A DNA stretch of 64,000 bases from Ctenosaura bakeri (taxonomy: Eukaryota; Chordata; Lepidosauria; Squamata; Iguanidae), in assembly GCA_948474755.1 (NCBI GenBank), contig CAOLHI010000393.1, positions 62,001 to 126,000 of the forward strand, in the 5' to 3' direction. The position numbers were made by a program, and so were the translations under genes. Each line of letters starts with the position of its first letter. Positions within the stretch are counted from its first letter, which is position 1. Positions 1 to 10,772 of this stretch are shown here, piece by piece. The notes below the pieces were generated by a model. It made no database searches, had not been told where the DNA came from, and was given only the letters and a program-made list of their open reading frames with translations.

Positions 1-640
1 GCCGTAGGATTTCTCACATTTTTGTATTTTTTGTGAATACATTTTTGCAATAATTTATTTCTATGTAATAAAAAGTATGCATAGAATCCACTGTAAATGA
101 TGAGCAATAAGGATATGTAATACTCTTACAGCTCTAATATTAGTGTGCCTGTTGGATTTAGTTTTCCAGAACTCATTTTTCTCTCTGACATATAAACAAA
201 TAAATATGCACATACTTGTTCTGTCTTTCTCTCTATATCTTTCATTCTCCTGTATCCACCCACAGTCCTTCTTTCATTCTGTGCTTTTAGTCCTTATGCA
301 ATAGCCATCTTTCCTGTTTGTTGGGAATTGTGGATACATGTATTTTGTCAAAACCTCCCCCTCCACATTTGTTGCGCTCCTCCCTACAGTTTCACATAAT
401 CTCTTTCATCAAACTGGGTCACCATCTTGCAGGGAAATAAACAAGGAGCATCCAGGCTTCTAGAAGCAATGTGTCAGGGACTCAGGGTGTGGTGCTCTCC
501 CCTTTGCTTGATGCCTTTTGCTGCTTGTGTTTAACCTTAGAATGAGCTGGGTCTTGGTGCTCAGAGGCCAACATATTTGCTCCTGAATGCGATTTTATGT
601 TGCTAGTTCCTCCAGTTACAGCCCCACTTTGTCTGTTTGC
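1..640. other. Non-coding, nothing recognised
   Basis: AT-rich DNA without an exon, RNA gene or known repeat that I can support. It may be an intron of RAPGEFL1. Confidence 0.5.
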
Positions 641-862
641 TAGTGTGGTGCTAGTAGTTTGAGTGTTGGATTAAGACTCTTGAGAGACAGGGTTCAGATC
701 CCCTGAACTGTGGAAATCCACCTGGGTGATGTTTGGCAAGTCACATTCTCTCTTTTAGCCTTAGAGAAAGACAGTGGCAAACCTTCAGTGAATAAATCTT
801 GCGAAGAGAACCCTAGGATAGGGTCACCGTAAGTTGGAGCTGAGTTGAAGGCACAGAACAAG
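641..862 (+). mobile_element. tRNA-derived CORE/MIR-like SINE
   Basis: The head ctagtagtttgagtgttgg has tRNA A-box-like sequence and ggttcagatcccc is B-box-like. The core contains gtttggcaagtcacattctc. The tail reads taagttggagctgagttgaa then ggcacagaacaa. Diverged copy. Confidence 0.75.
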
Positions 863-1556
863 TTTAAATTATTTCAGTCTTGAATAAATGTAGTTCTGAT
901 TGTGGCTTTCAAGTCCTTAGTGGATTTTGGCCTAACATTTTTGAGAGCATAGATCTTATCTGCTTTGCCTTGTCTTGGAGTTCTGCTACTTAGGATCTGC
1001 CTTTGATTAATATTCAGAGCTTGGTCTTTTCTGCAATGGTGCCATAAATTTGGACTACTTTCCACAGTCAGGCCCATCATGCACTCTCTCCTTCTCTCCC
1101 TTATTCTAGATGTGACAAGAGTTCTTGTTCCATTAGAGTTCTGTGGTCCCTTCAATACTTCACTATAGCACGAGCTTAGATAATGTCTGTATTTATTGCG
1201 GCTCAAACTGTCCTACACTTTCAGGGGATACATTATTGAAACCTAAGCTCTTTTAGGTCCCTTTGATTCGTGTTGCAATGTGTTATGTATGTTAGAAGTT
1301 AACAGGGAATGAAAGGACTTGTGGCTACTGACTGTTAAATAGGATACCCCCATTCATTTAGTGATGCCATTAAAGAAGAACTTTGGTGCGGACATTCAAT
1401 TGATCGCCACTAGCAGACGGTGCAAAAGGGGTCTCTGGTGCAGCTGGGCCACACTTTGAAGTAACTACAGCAAGTTATAATCTAAACCAGGGAGATTCTC
1501 ACAGTAAAAATTCTGGACATTCTGTCATAATGAACATTGTAAAATTCTTAGTTTTA
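863..1556. other. Non-coding, with an unassigned minus-strand open frame
   Basis: A 110-codon minus-strand frame (874-1206) is open but matches nothing I know and lacks gene context. It may be an old repeat or retrocopy fragment. The rest is featureless. Confidence 0.4.
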
Positions 1557-2144
1557 GGCCATTTCTGCACAAGGTCGATACATCGTAGCAGGTCAAATTC
1601 TTATCCTCCGGTCTACACGTTGTACCATTTTACCATCATAATTTTCCTCATGGTTCTGTACATTTTCAGCTCCTAGAACGGTTCACTATGATGCGAAATG
1701 GCTGTATGTGAAAACCGGAGAAACTCTCAAATCCCCCAAACCGGCTCTGCTTCAGTTTTCACCTACATACAGAAGCATAGCATCGATACACATCACAGAA
1801 GTGGCCGGCTACGGGCATTCCCAGGCTATCCCTTCTGTCATTTCCATCCCTATCTCTCTCTGCCCATCAAAGGACAGGCTGCAGTCATTATTGTCTTCTT
1901 GTGTTAAACGGACAGCAAGTGAATCTGGTAGTGGAGAGAGTGAATCTGGTAATGGGCTGTTAAAATGTATTTTTTTCCACTTATCAACGAATATACATTC
2001 CTATGCACAAACACAGCGACACAGAAAGGCGTTAATAATGTGTGTGCATTTTTTAAAAAACAGACCAATCAGTGATGGCAGGGTGGGGTGAGGGAGGGGA
2101 ATGGGAGTGGCCAGGGAATTGCTGTTGTGGATGCAGCAACCGCT

Positions 2145-2310
2145 GTTGTTCTTTGTGGTTTCTGTGAATCACACAATGGGGTATTTTGTGCCTGCGCGAT
2201 ACAGCATTCAGAACTTTCTGGAAGCCTCAAATCAGGCGTTTTGGCAGTTAGCCCATCCCTCACATCCTCAGGGTATATAAGGCCCCTCCCCGAGTAATGG
2301 TCAGTTCCTT
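2145..2310 (+). repeat. DIRS left inverted terminal repeat
   Basis: It pairs in inverted orientation with 8261-8440. Shared blocks include tcacacaatggggtatt, aatcaggcgttttggca, cccagggtatat-like and gtcagttcctt. A TATA-like tatataag sits at about 2274, consistent with a promoter in the repeat. Confidence 0.88.
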
Positions 2311-2489
2311 TTCTTCCGCCGCAATAGCAGCGAGTAAGGAGCCTTTCTCAGCCTTACTGATAGCTTTAATAGTTTTCAGTCTTGGACTGGTTTTGGTTTC
2401 TGATTATTTTTTGGCGGATTTTTGGCGGTTGGTCTGACACAGTGTACGTTTATGGACTACGAGTGTGTTTCTGTGATTTGGACTTTGTT

Positions 2490-5000
2490 TTGTATGGCAA
2501 CTTTTAAACATTGCAAAACCTGTGGAGGGAAAAAGATGGTCATTCCGAGTGTCTCCTTTGTCTGGGTGAGGACCATAATGTGGCAAATTGTGAACATTCC
2601 CAGTTATTTACTTCTCAGACAAGAAGGAATAGAGCGGCCCGTTCGAAGGCAATTTTGTGGGAGCAGGTTTTGTCACCCTCTGAACCCGCAACTTCAGGAA
2701 AATCTGTTCAGCCTTTGAAAATGGCTCAAACATTGCCTGCACCCTCCACAGATTGACACAACTCAGGAGAGTCTCGGGATCGAGAGCAACCTGTCCAGCC
2801 CTCGATGTCATCAAGGAAAACAGTGATCCAAAAAAGCATTTCTCCACCTCACTGTCGAAGAAAACAGTTTGAGATGAGAAAGACAAAATGAAAAAGAGGA
2901 CATTGAGGGACTTGTCATGAGAAGACCCTTCAGAAAAGTCTAAAAGGATTGAGCAGCCCAGTCTACCTGCTCCAATATGATCTCTGTCTCCGACGGTACC
3001 AGGCACCTCCATTGATAAAACAACGGAGGATATTCATCATGTGATTGTTCATGATGTGTATAGAGATACTGTACCATCTAGTGAGATTGAAGAAGTTTGT
3101 GTTCCTTCTGAAGGGGAGATCATGGATTCATCTCCGATCCTTTCGGTGGGGTCTGTGTCACGTTGCCAAGAGTCAAGATCTCCTGCTGGTGGACAACGTG
3201 ATCTTATTGAGCTAACCTCCCCACCGAGGTGTTGGCGTAGAACTCCGCCATCACCTCTGAGATCACCTTCTAGGCGATCATGTTCATGCACAAGATTGAC
3301 TCATCGGTAGTGTTATGTGAGGGATACACCCCTGTACCATTATCGATGGTGTTCTGAAGAGGAGTTGTCCATTGACTCCAGGGATGTCTCTCCTTGTACT
3401 GATGCTGTTCATTGGAAGTGCAGGCATTCTCGATACTGAGAGGAGGACTCACTGACTTGCCATCGGTATAAAGAGGAGACTAGTCGACGACCTCATGTTC
3501 CAAGGTCATCCACTAAGTCTCCAACTCCTTCCTGCCACAGAGTGCTTCCTGCAGTGTCTGGATCTAGACATGAAAAAGAAACAGAGTCCAGCAAAATTCG
3601 TTTCATAGTCGGATCTCTCCTGGACGATGGTCAACGTCAAGGTACCATTCTCCTCGATACTATACGGTGAGATCTCCTTCTGTGTTGGAGTCTGAGGGAT
3701 CTCACGTGTCCTATGTGCCTGAGCAGTCTAAATTTAATTTTGTGTCAACAGCAGAATGTATGTCACCCACTAATGATGTCGGTTCTTTCTCTGATCTAGT
3801 TCTGCGAATGTCCAGATCGTTGAATCTTCAAGTGGAGACTGATAAAGAGGATCTCCAAGATCCTATTTTCCAGGAACTGCATGATAAAGCACCTGTACCA
3901 TCTATCATTGCGCCATTGCCTTATTCGTTGAAGACTGTTAAAAAGTCATGGGATTTCCCTGTCTTCTAGTCCTTCCACATCGAAGAAAGTAGAAGCACTG
4001 TACTGTCTGATTGAGAGTGATCAAGAGTGGCTGACTCAACATCCAAAGCCAAACTCAATAATTGTTGATGCAGCTCAATCTAGACAATCCCAGAAGCTTC
4101 GTTGCACCCACTGATAGAGAGGGAAGGAAGCTAGACAATTTGGGAAAGAAGGCATATTCGAATGCTGCATTGTTGTTTAAAATCTCAAACTGTGCAGTGT
4201 GTATTGGTGCCTATTAGCAGTTCTTGTGGACTAGGATGAAAAGGTTCATAGATATGCTGCCTGAGGATGAGAGAAAGACTGCTACTTCTCTGTATGGTGA
4301 GGCCTATCATTTGTCCTCCTAACAAGTCATGACCTCTAAGCCTATTACTGATTGTAGTGGGAAGGCAATCGCTGGAGCGATAGCCTTGAGGAGACACGCT
4401 TGGTTGAAATCTTTGGGTCTGTCTCAACAAGCAAAGAGTATGATTGAAGACCTCCCTTTCAACTCCGTAGTTCTTTTCAGTGAAGTTACAGATACCAAAC
4501 TAGAACACACGCAAAAAATGTGCACTATTGCTAAAAAGTATGGGTTTCCAGTACCATCGTCATCATACTCCAGGTATTGATATCACCGTTACCAGCCTTA
4601 CACTGCAAGAACAAGAAGTCCAATTCCCACACAGCAGCAATGCCAAACATCAGGACAGCAACAACTTTCAAGGAAATTTCCGATGTCCAAATTCAGACAA
4701 TCTCAATATAAAACGAAACAAGAAGACCAACAGAAACAGCGCGTTTGACAACCAACTGAACGATACCTCACTCGCACACTGTCAACATCTTTCAGTCATT
4801 TCTACTCTCGAAGATCCAAATCTCTCTGCTCAAACTCCAAATGTCGGTACCACTGTCGATACCATCTGTCCTGCTGGTATTGACGGCATGGCAACGTTAG
4901 ATACTGTCACATCTACCATCATCACTGCTGACATCGGTACCAACGGAACTATTGGAAGCTGTGGTACAGAGAAAAAGCCCTTTGGAAACAGACTGTCAAA
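2490..5000 (+). pseudogene. DIRS gag remnant
   Basis: Broken over several frames. The N-terminus shows a Cys/His-rich pattern typical of DIRS gag (CKTCGGKKMVIPS in one frame, shifting to DGHSECLLCLGEDHNVANCE). A middle part (about 3760-3960) reads LVLRMSRSLNLQVETDKED and KKSWDFP. A later part (4329-4560) reads AGAIALRRHAWLKSLGLS and EDLPFNSVVLFSE. These are conserved gag-like blocks of vertebrate DIRS elements, as far as I recall the family. At least three frameshifts are needed to join them, so no protein is expected. Confidence 0.72.
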
Positions 5001-5039
5001 TTTCATCCACACATGGTCCTTGCTAACAACAGACTCATG

Positions 5040-5762
5040 GGTGTTGGATGCAGTGAGATTAGGCTACATTATAGAATTCCATCGACTACCACTGGTAGGA
5101 CGAATTCGTATTACACTTTTGTCCCCGGAGCTGGAAGAGGAGATTGTAATTCTGCTGCAGAAAGGGGCATTTGAAAAGATCTCATATGCCTGACTAAGAA
5201 GGAGTTTTCTTCCAAATACTTCCTGGTACCGAAGAGAGATGGGGGTCTTCAACCCATTCTAGACCTAAGAGGTATCAACTATTATATAACAACAAAACAG
5301 TTTCAGATGGTAACCCTGGCATCGATAATGCCATTGCTGAAGAAGGGGGACTGGTTTGTGACACTGGATTTAAAAGATGCCTACTTCCACATATCGATAA
5401 GAAAAGAACACAGAAGGTTTCTAGCCTTTGTGTTGGGGAAACAAGCTTATCGATTCAGAGTACTCCCATTTGGCATAAGCACGGTGCTGAGGGTGTTCGC
5501 GAAGTGTTGGTCAGTGGTGGCGGCATATCTGCGACAGAGAGGTATCGTTCTATTTCCATACATAGACGACTGGCTTATAGCTGCTCCGACAAAAGAGAAG
5601 GCTTTGCAACACCTGAAGACTACAGTGAACTTACTGAATACACTAGGACTGATGATAAATTTCAAGAAGTCTCACCTTGTACCACAAACAAGAGTGAAGT
5701 TTATTGGAGTCATACTGGACTCGACCAAGGAGTTGGCTTTTCTGCCAGATGACAGGTGGTAG
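5040..5762 (+). pseudogene. DIRS reverse transcriptase domain, broken
   Basis: It begins with a lead block (WVLDAVRLGYIIEFHRLPLV) that shifts frame near 5190 into the RT palm: VPKRDGGLQPILDLRGIN, VTLDLKDAYFHISI (first catalytic Asp region), FRVLPFGIS, and the catalytic box FPYIDDWLIAAP. Then LGLMINFKKSHLVPQTRVKFIGVILD. YIDD and LDLKDAY are intact. The frame ends at TAG 5760-5762, followed by TGA at 5769-5771, but the RNase H part continues in the same frame. Retrotransposition function is lost. Confidence 0.9.
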
Positions 5763-5789
5763 AAAATGTGACGCATTCTAAGGCAGTTA

Positions 5790-6446
5790 TTGGCAACACT
5801 ACATGTAAGAGCCAAAGCCATACAAGTGGCCCTAGGACTGATGGCCTCGACCACTATGGTGACTCCAAATGCAAGACTGAGAATGAGACCTCTGCAACAC
5901 TGGTTCATAAGGAATTTCAATCCACTTCTGCATCATCAAAACAAGTACATGATGATTCCAAAGTGGGTGTGCTTGTCTCTCCTCTGGTGGTTGAGGGCAG
6001 AAAATGTCCTAAGGGGCATGTTGTTTCTACCAGATCCACCTGTGGTCTCCGTCACCACAGGTGCTTCCATGGACGGTTGGGGGGCGCATATGCAGAATGT
6101 ATCTGTAAAAGGACACTGGACGTTGTTGGAAAAATGCCAACACATAAATGTTCTGGAGTTTCTTGCTGTCATCAAGACATTCAGAGCTTTTCAAGTGCAC
6201 CCATGCAGTCTCGCAGTGCAAATGAGGATGGACAATACAACTGTAATGTATTATATCAGCAAACAAGGAGGGACTCAACTCCACAGTGCTTCTGAAATTG
6301 ACAATCAAGTTCTGGAACTGCTGCCTTTCCAGAGAGATAACACCATCAGCGATACATGTGCCAGGAGCAGTCAATACATAGGCGTATGCCCTAAATCAAG
6401 CCCCGATGTCCTGTCACGAATGGGAGCTGGACGACGCTGTAACTGA
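5790..6446 (+). pseudogene. DIRS RNase H domain
   Basis: Same frame as the RT, separated from it by two stops. Catalytic-type acidic residues are visible: Asp in TTGASMDGWGAH, Glu in INVLEFLAVIKTF, Asp in VQMRMDNTTVMYYISKQGG. The block ends near ARSSQYIGVCPKSSPDVLSR, close to the usual RNase H C-terminus of DIRS/gypsy-type elements, then TAA at 6444-6446. Confidence 0.85.
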
Positions 6447-6740
6447 CAGCTTGTTCAATCTATGGGCGGCACCGTCAATAGATTTGTTTGCATCCAAGGA
6501 CAACAAGAAATGCAAGATATATTGCTCTCATCGAAAGACAGACCAGATGAATCTGGGGGATGCTTTCCTGTACAGATGGACGGGACCACTCCTCTATGCA
6601 TTTCCACTGTTCCCTCTCATAACAAAGGTGATCTCAAAGATAAAACAGGGCCACGTGAGGGTCATAGTGGTCGAGACAGCCATGGTGTTCGCCCCTTCTC
6701 ACTTTGTCGAAACATCGGTACCAGAGGTTAGCATCAATAC
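6406..6740 (+). pseudogene. DIRS-conserved segment between RNase H and recombinase (MT-like region)
   Basis: The frame reads WAAPSIDLFASKDNKKCKIY, then GDAFLYRWTGPLLYAFPLFP and KVISKIKQGHVRVIVVETAM. Blocks of this kind (DLFAS, LYAFPPF-like) follow RNase H in DIRS elements and are often assigned to a Dam-like methyltransferase. I do not see a clear DPPY motif, so enzymatic identity is uncertain. Confidence 0.6.
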
Positions 6741-6829
6741 CAAACTTTTTGACAACGCACAGCAGTACCGTGTTTCACCCGGATGTGCAGAAACTTCAGT
6801 TGGCTGCGTGGAAGATACTGTAGATTCTG

Positions 6830-7840
6830 CTTTCCCAGAGGAAGTTAGCCACATATTAAGAGTGGCTCACAAACCCTTGACTGTCAAGTCATATGGCTAC
6901 AAATCGGACAAATTTTGCAGATACCTGAAGGATCATGGTACCCAACCTTGGAACTGTAGTACCGCAGACATACTTTCTTTTTTGGCACACCTTGGTACCT
7001 GGGACTGTCATTATCTTCAGTGAAATGTTATCTGGCAGCCATTTCGTGGTACCTGCAGAGTAAGGGAAGACCTTCCTTCTGCTCTAGCCCGACTGTTAAA
7101 AGATTTTTACGGGGCTATAAACATGTGTACCCTCCAACCCAAGTTCCGGTACTGGGTTGGGATTTACATTTTGTGTTGTTGCAACTCACACGTAGGCCAT
7201 TTGAACCAATGGCAACCTGGTATATGAGGCTGTTATCTTGGAAAACACTGTTCCTGGTAGCCATAACTTCAGCAAGAAGGGCAAGTGAGGTGGCAGCCCT
7301 AAAAGTAGATGCACTCTTGAGATTTCATAAAGGGAAGGTAGTACTAAGACCAAATATCACCTTCTTTCCAAAGGTGGTATCATTCTTTCATCTGAACCAA
7401 GACTTTGTTTTGCCAGCTTACATGCAGAATCCAGAAACTGATCTGGAGAAAAAGTTGCATTGTCTTGATGTCAGAAGGGTATTAGCTTTCTATGTTCAAC
7501 GCACTGCAACTGTAAGGAAAACTAAGCAGTTATTTGTCTGTTATTCGAGTCAGAAACTAGGGGAACCTGTTTCTTCCCAAAGGATATCTAAATGGGTTGT
7601 TTCCGCAATAAAGTTGTGTTATGAGATTGCTAAAAGAAAGCTGCCAGTAAATGTAAGGGCGCATTCCATGAGATCAATATCAGCTTCGGCTGCTTTCACG
7701 CATGGTGTACAATTGGAGGAAATATGCAAGGCCACTATGTGGTCATAGCCATTAACTTTTATTTCCCACCATAGGGTAGATCAAAGGGAAAGGAGTGATG
7801 CGTCTTTTGGTAGGACTGCTTTGTTTTCTGCAGTTGCATG
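6830..7840 (+). pseudogene. DIRS tyrosine recombinase, broken
   Basis: N-terminal SAM-like part (6840-7020, VAHKPLTVKSYGYKSDKFCRY), a frameshift near 7005, then the catalytic part (7020-7748). Visible are the first catalytic Arg in AITSARRASEVAALKVDAL, the box AHSMRSISASAAFTHGV (H-x-x-R), and ATMWS with the conserved Trp. TAG at 7746-7748 truncates the frame right after WS. Beyond it the same frame reads PLTFISHHRVDQRERS, where a His stands at the position expected for the nucleophilic Tyr. So the copy lacks both frame and catalytic Tyr. Confidence 0.85.
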
Positions 7841-8103
7841 AAAAAAAAAGGGAGAAACAAATTATATAAAAAAAACCTAATGAATTCAATAAACACAACA
7901 TGATTGGTTGTAATCTAAATATTTATGTATTTACTTGTATTTATTTATTTATTATTCTAATAATATTTATGATATTTATAATATTTATTGTATTGCAATA
8001 TTTATTACATAAAAAAAGAAAATCTGATGTTGCTATGTTATCGCTTGTGTATATTGACAATTCGACATCTCCCACCTCCATCTTTGACAGCTCGCTAAGC
8101 TCC

Positions 8104-8196
8104 CCATTGTGTGATTCACAGAGAACCACGAAGAAGAAGAAGAGATTGCTTACCTGTAACTTTGGTTCTTCGAGTGGTCTTCTGTGAAGTCACACA
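8104..8196. repeat. DIRS internal complementary region (two-part)
   Basis: The left half (8104-8130, ccattgtgtgattcacagag...) is complementary to the outer end of the left terminal repeat (about 2151-2182). The right half (8155-8196, ctgtaactttggttcttcg...) is complementary to the outer end of the right terminal repeat. This is the arrangement used in the DIRS model to rebuild ends through a circular intermediate. Confidence 0.82.
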
Positions 8197-8260
8197 AACC
8201 CACCCAGCCTCCCCACTTGATGTCTTTTTCACTGGTTCCTATAGCTGCTACCATGGTGGC

Positions 8261-8440
8261 AAAGGAACTGACCGTTACTCGGGGAAGGGACTTACCGTAT
8301 ATACCCTGGGGATGTGGGCCAATTGCCAAAACGCCTGATTTTAGGCTTCCAGAAGGTTCCGAATGCTATATTGCGCAGGTGCGAAATACCCCATTGTGTG
8401 ACTTCACAGAAGACCACTCGAAGAACCACAGTTACAGGTA
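8261..8440 (-). repeat. DIRS right inverted terminal repeat
   Basis: Reverse complement of the left repeat with scattered differences. The outer end (about 8400-8440) carries tgtgacttcacagaagacc and cactcgaagaaccacag, which are repeated inverted in the internal complementary region at 8155-8196. Confidence 0.88.
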
Positions 8441-8607
8441 ACCAACCTGTTCTTCTCTGCAGTAGTACGATGTAAATAGAGGGTGTGTGTGCAGACAGCA
8501 CAGTTTCTGAATTTCTGAATTCAGTTTCTAAATCAGAGTATAAAACACCATTCTTGACAAGCAGTGAACCGCTCCTCCTCTCTCGTGCGGAAATGGCCTT
8601 AGTTGAA

Positions 8608-8842
8608 CTACTGAAAGTACATTTCCCAGTCCACTGATTGTATTGTCATGGTCTCTTTCTGTCCTGTCTGTTATATTCATTATGCTCTTCAATTATTTTC
8701 TCTGGTTCACATCAGTTTTGTTTGTTGTTCCAACTTTTTAATAAAGAAAAAAAATGTAAACCAGAGTGGGCAACTGTGGAAGCGGTGGGGACCAACTTTG
8801 GCCCCAGTGAGCCACACTGATGTGCAAAAGCGCAGCCCCATT

Positions 8843-8879
<37 letters not shown>

Positions 8880-10720
8880 TATAGGTACACACATATACAC
8901 AAACACTTATATTTGCTTATTTGTTTCTGGTTAATGTTTCAACCACCCAAACCTCAAAATGTCTAGAAAATGTTGCAAGACATAGCAGTTTTGTGCCTCT
9001 GATCTCCCACAACATGTTAGAAACATGTTAGAACACCCTTAAATCAGTTGGAATTGAAACAGGAAGTAAGCATCTGGGGGCTTCCAGGGCCACATTTTGG
9101 GGTCCCAAGTACATCATGTAGCCACAGGACTCACTTTGCCCACCCTTGATCTATCCCAAGGCTGCAGAATTTCTTTCAATTTCAGACAAGTTCCCAGGGA
9201 AACAGATTCCAGTGATGGGAGGGGCAAAAGGGTAGGACCAAAAATATCAGCATATTTTAGCTTAAGGTTCCTACTGCCAGTAATCTAAAGCCTAGGAAAG
9301 GCATCTGAATCTTTTAGAATGTGGGAGTCAGAGTGGCCTCAGTCCAGTTGCTAGTCCTGACTAGAACTGATCCATTGAATCAGTTCCTGAATGGTAAGAA
9401 CACATAGGCAAATTCCACTTATTCAGTGGGACTATTCTAGTTGGGAATCAGATTTTGGCTGTATAAAAGCTGAGAAACTGGGGAAGAGACAGGACTGTCT
9501 GGAGAACTCCAGAGGGTCAAATCGAATCCCCCCCTGGGAGGGCTCCAAGGTCTGATATTCCCCACCAGTGACCTAAGCAGTGCTCTTTTCCTGCCATAAG
9601 ACTATGATGTCTATTTTCTTTAACTGGGCTGGTCATGATCATTATATTTGTGAACCTCCGCATACACAGAAACAATGTGTTTTGAATGCTGGCTAAATCT
9701 GTGAGGACAAACTACAGGGAAGGCTATCACTTACACACCATAGCTAAAAGCATCTGGCTGATATTAGAAGAAAAGTGTTTTCAGATCCAGGAAAGCAATT
9801 CTTGTTTTTTCTATATTTTATTTGCATATGTTTAATTGCTATGCTTTAAAAATACCTTTACACTTTCATAAGCCATGTTGGGTATTTCTTAAAGTGTCAA
9901 GGAAGTACGGAAAAGGGTAGAGAATACTAAATGTCACAATAGTTCAGAACACATCTTAGGATGAAACTATCTTGGGGTTTCCTTTCTTTGAAATCACTCT
10001 GCCATGCCCCTAGGCATTGAGGGCAGTGCCTGTTGTGAGGTGAGTTGTTGTGTAAGTGATCTCGCTCCCAAAGAAGCTGCACACCAACATCAACACTAAC
10101 ATCTAGGGTGACTCACTGCAATAAGCAAATCATGTTTGGTGCATTTGGCTCATTTATCCCAAAATGAACAAGGAGGTAACCATAGGACAACATGTGCAGC
10201 TCACTGTTGTTAAACTGGCAATATTGATAAATTTTTGGAGGTGTACTGTGTACACAAAAACCCAGATCATGCTGTCCTTAATCTGCTGGGGGCCCTGGGT
10301 AACTAACTGCCCACATCTAGGACCCTTTCACACTAAGTATAGCAGTATGATTCTACTGCAGCTACCATATGCTGTGGTATCATGATATTTGCTGTTTAGA
10401 GAGGAGCATTTTGAACTCTCAGCTAGAAAATTCTTGTGCCTCACCAAACCACAAACCCCAGAATTTCATAGGGTGTAGCCAGGACTATTAAAATGGAATC
10501 ATAGCACTATAATAGTAGCCCAAATTATCCCCTGGAAAAATTAAAAGATACACATCTGCATTTTACATAGATGGCAATTGGGAACCCTCTGTCCACACAG
10601 AATAACCCACATAAATCATGTAGGAATGGCCAGACTGAATAAGACAGAATGAGCTTTATTTAGCTGTTGAGCCCATTTTTGCCATTTTGGTGATTTTTTT
10701 TTTTTGGTTTTCTTTTTCCA
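8608..10720. other. Intron-like DNA before the first visible RAPGEFL1 exon
   Basis: It contains the GATA/GACA microsatellite and a diverged palindromic repeat near 10320-10500. The RAPGEFL1 exon expected upstream of KLPGKF was looked for and not found. Confidence 0.5.
8844..8881 (+). repeat. Compound GATA/GACA microsatellite
   Basis: About three tagatagata units, then about seven GACA units. Confidence 0.9.
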
Positions 10721-10721
10721 G

Positions 10722-10772
10722 AAGCTTCCAGGGAAGTTTAAGAACTTGTTCCGGAAATTTGAGAACCTAACG
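10722..10772 (+). CDS. RAPGEFL1: RAPGEFL1 coding exon ([10 protein letters not shown]...)
   Basis: Acceptor ttttccag at 10714-10721 after a T-rich tract, donor gtaagc at 10773. It encodes 17 residues, phase 0 at both ends. An L1 fragment was inserted only 38 bp behind the donor. Confidence 0.9.

Larger units (their letters stand above)
2145..8440 (+). mobile_element. DIRS1-like tyrosine-recombinase retrotransposon, degenerate
   Basis: About 6.3 kb. Inverted terminal repeats at about 2145-2310 and 8261-8440 are highly similar in inverted orientation. Between them, on the + strand, lie gag remnants (about 2490-5000), reverse transcriptase (about 5040-5760), RNase H (about 5790-6400), a DIRS-conserved segment (6400-6740) and a tyrosine recombinase (about 6830-7800). 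A short internal complementary region (8104-8196) precedes the right repeat. RT plus tyrosine recombinase with inverted repeats and an internal complementary region is diagnostic of DIRS. Frameshifts and stops break all reading frames, so this copy is dead. It lies inside an older palindromic DNA element whose ends are at 1557 and 8598. Confidence 0.92.
1557..8598. mobile_element. Palindromic-ended DNA element (MITE/hAT-like), split by the DIRS insertion
   Basis: The left end GGCCATTTCTGCAC (1557-1570) is matched in inverted form by GTGCGGAAATGGCC (8585-8598). Outside are ttagtttta (1548-1556) and ttagttgaa (8599-8607), a possible degenerate 8-9 bp target duplication. Without the DIRS the element would be about 750 bp. 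Similar ends occur on several short palindromes elsewhere in the window. No transposase is seen. Superfamily assignment is inferred from ends only. Confidence 0.55.

Noticed and set aside
2069..2297. Small open frames at the DIRS left end
   Set aside because: They lie in the inverted terminal repeat; no coding character.
1..10720. An upstream RAPGEFL1 exon
   Set aside because: I looked for a RasGEF-like exon ending in phase 0 before KLPGKF, with a donor, and found none.
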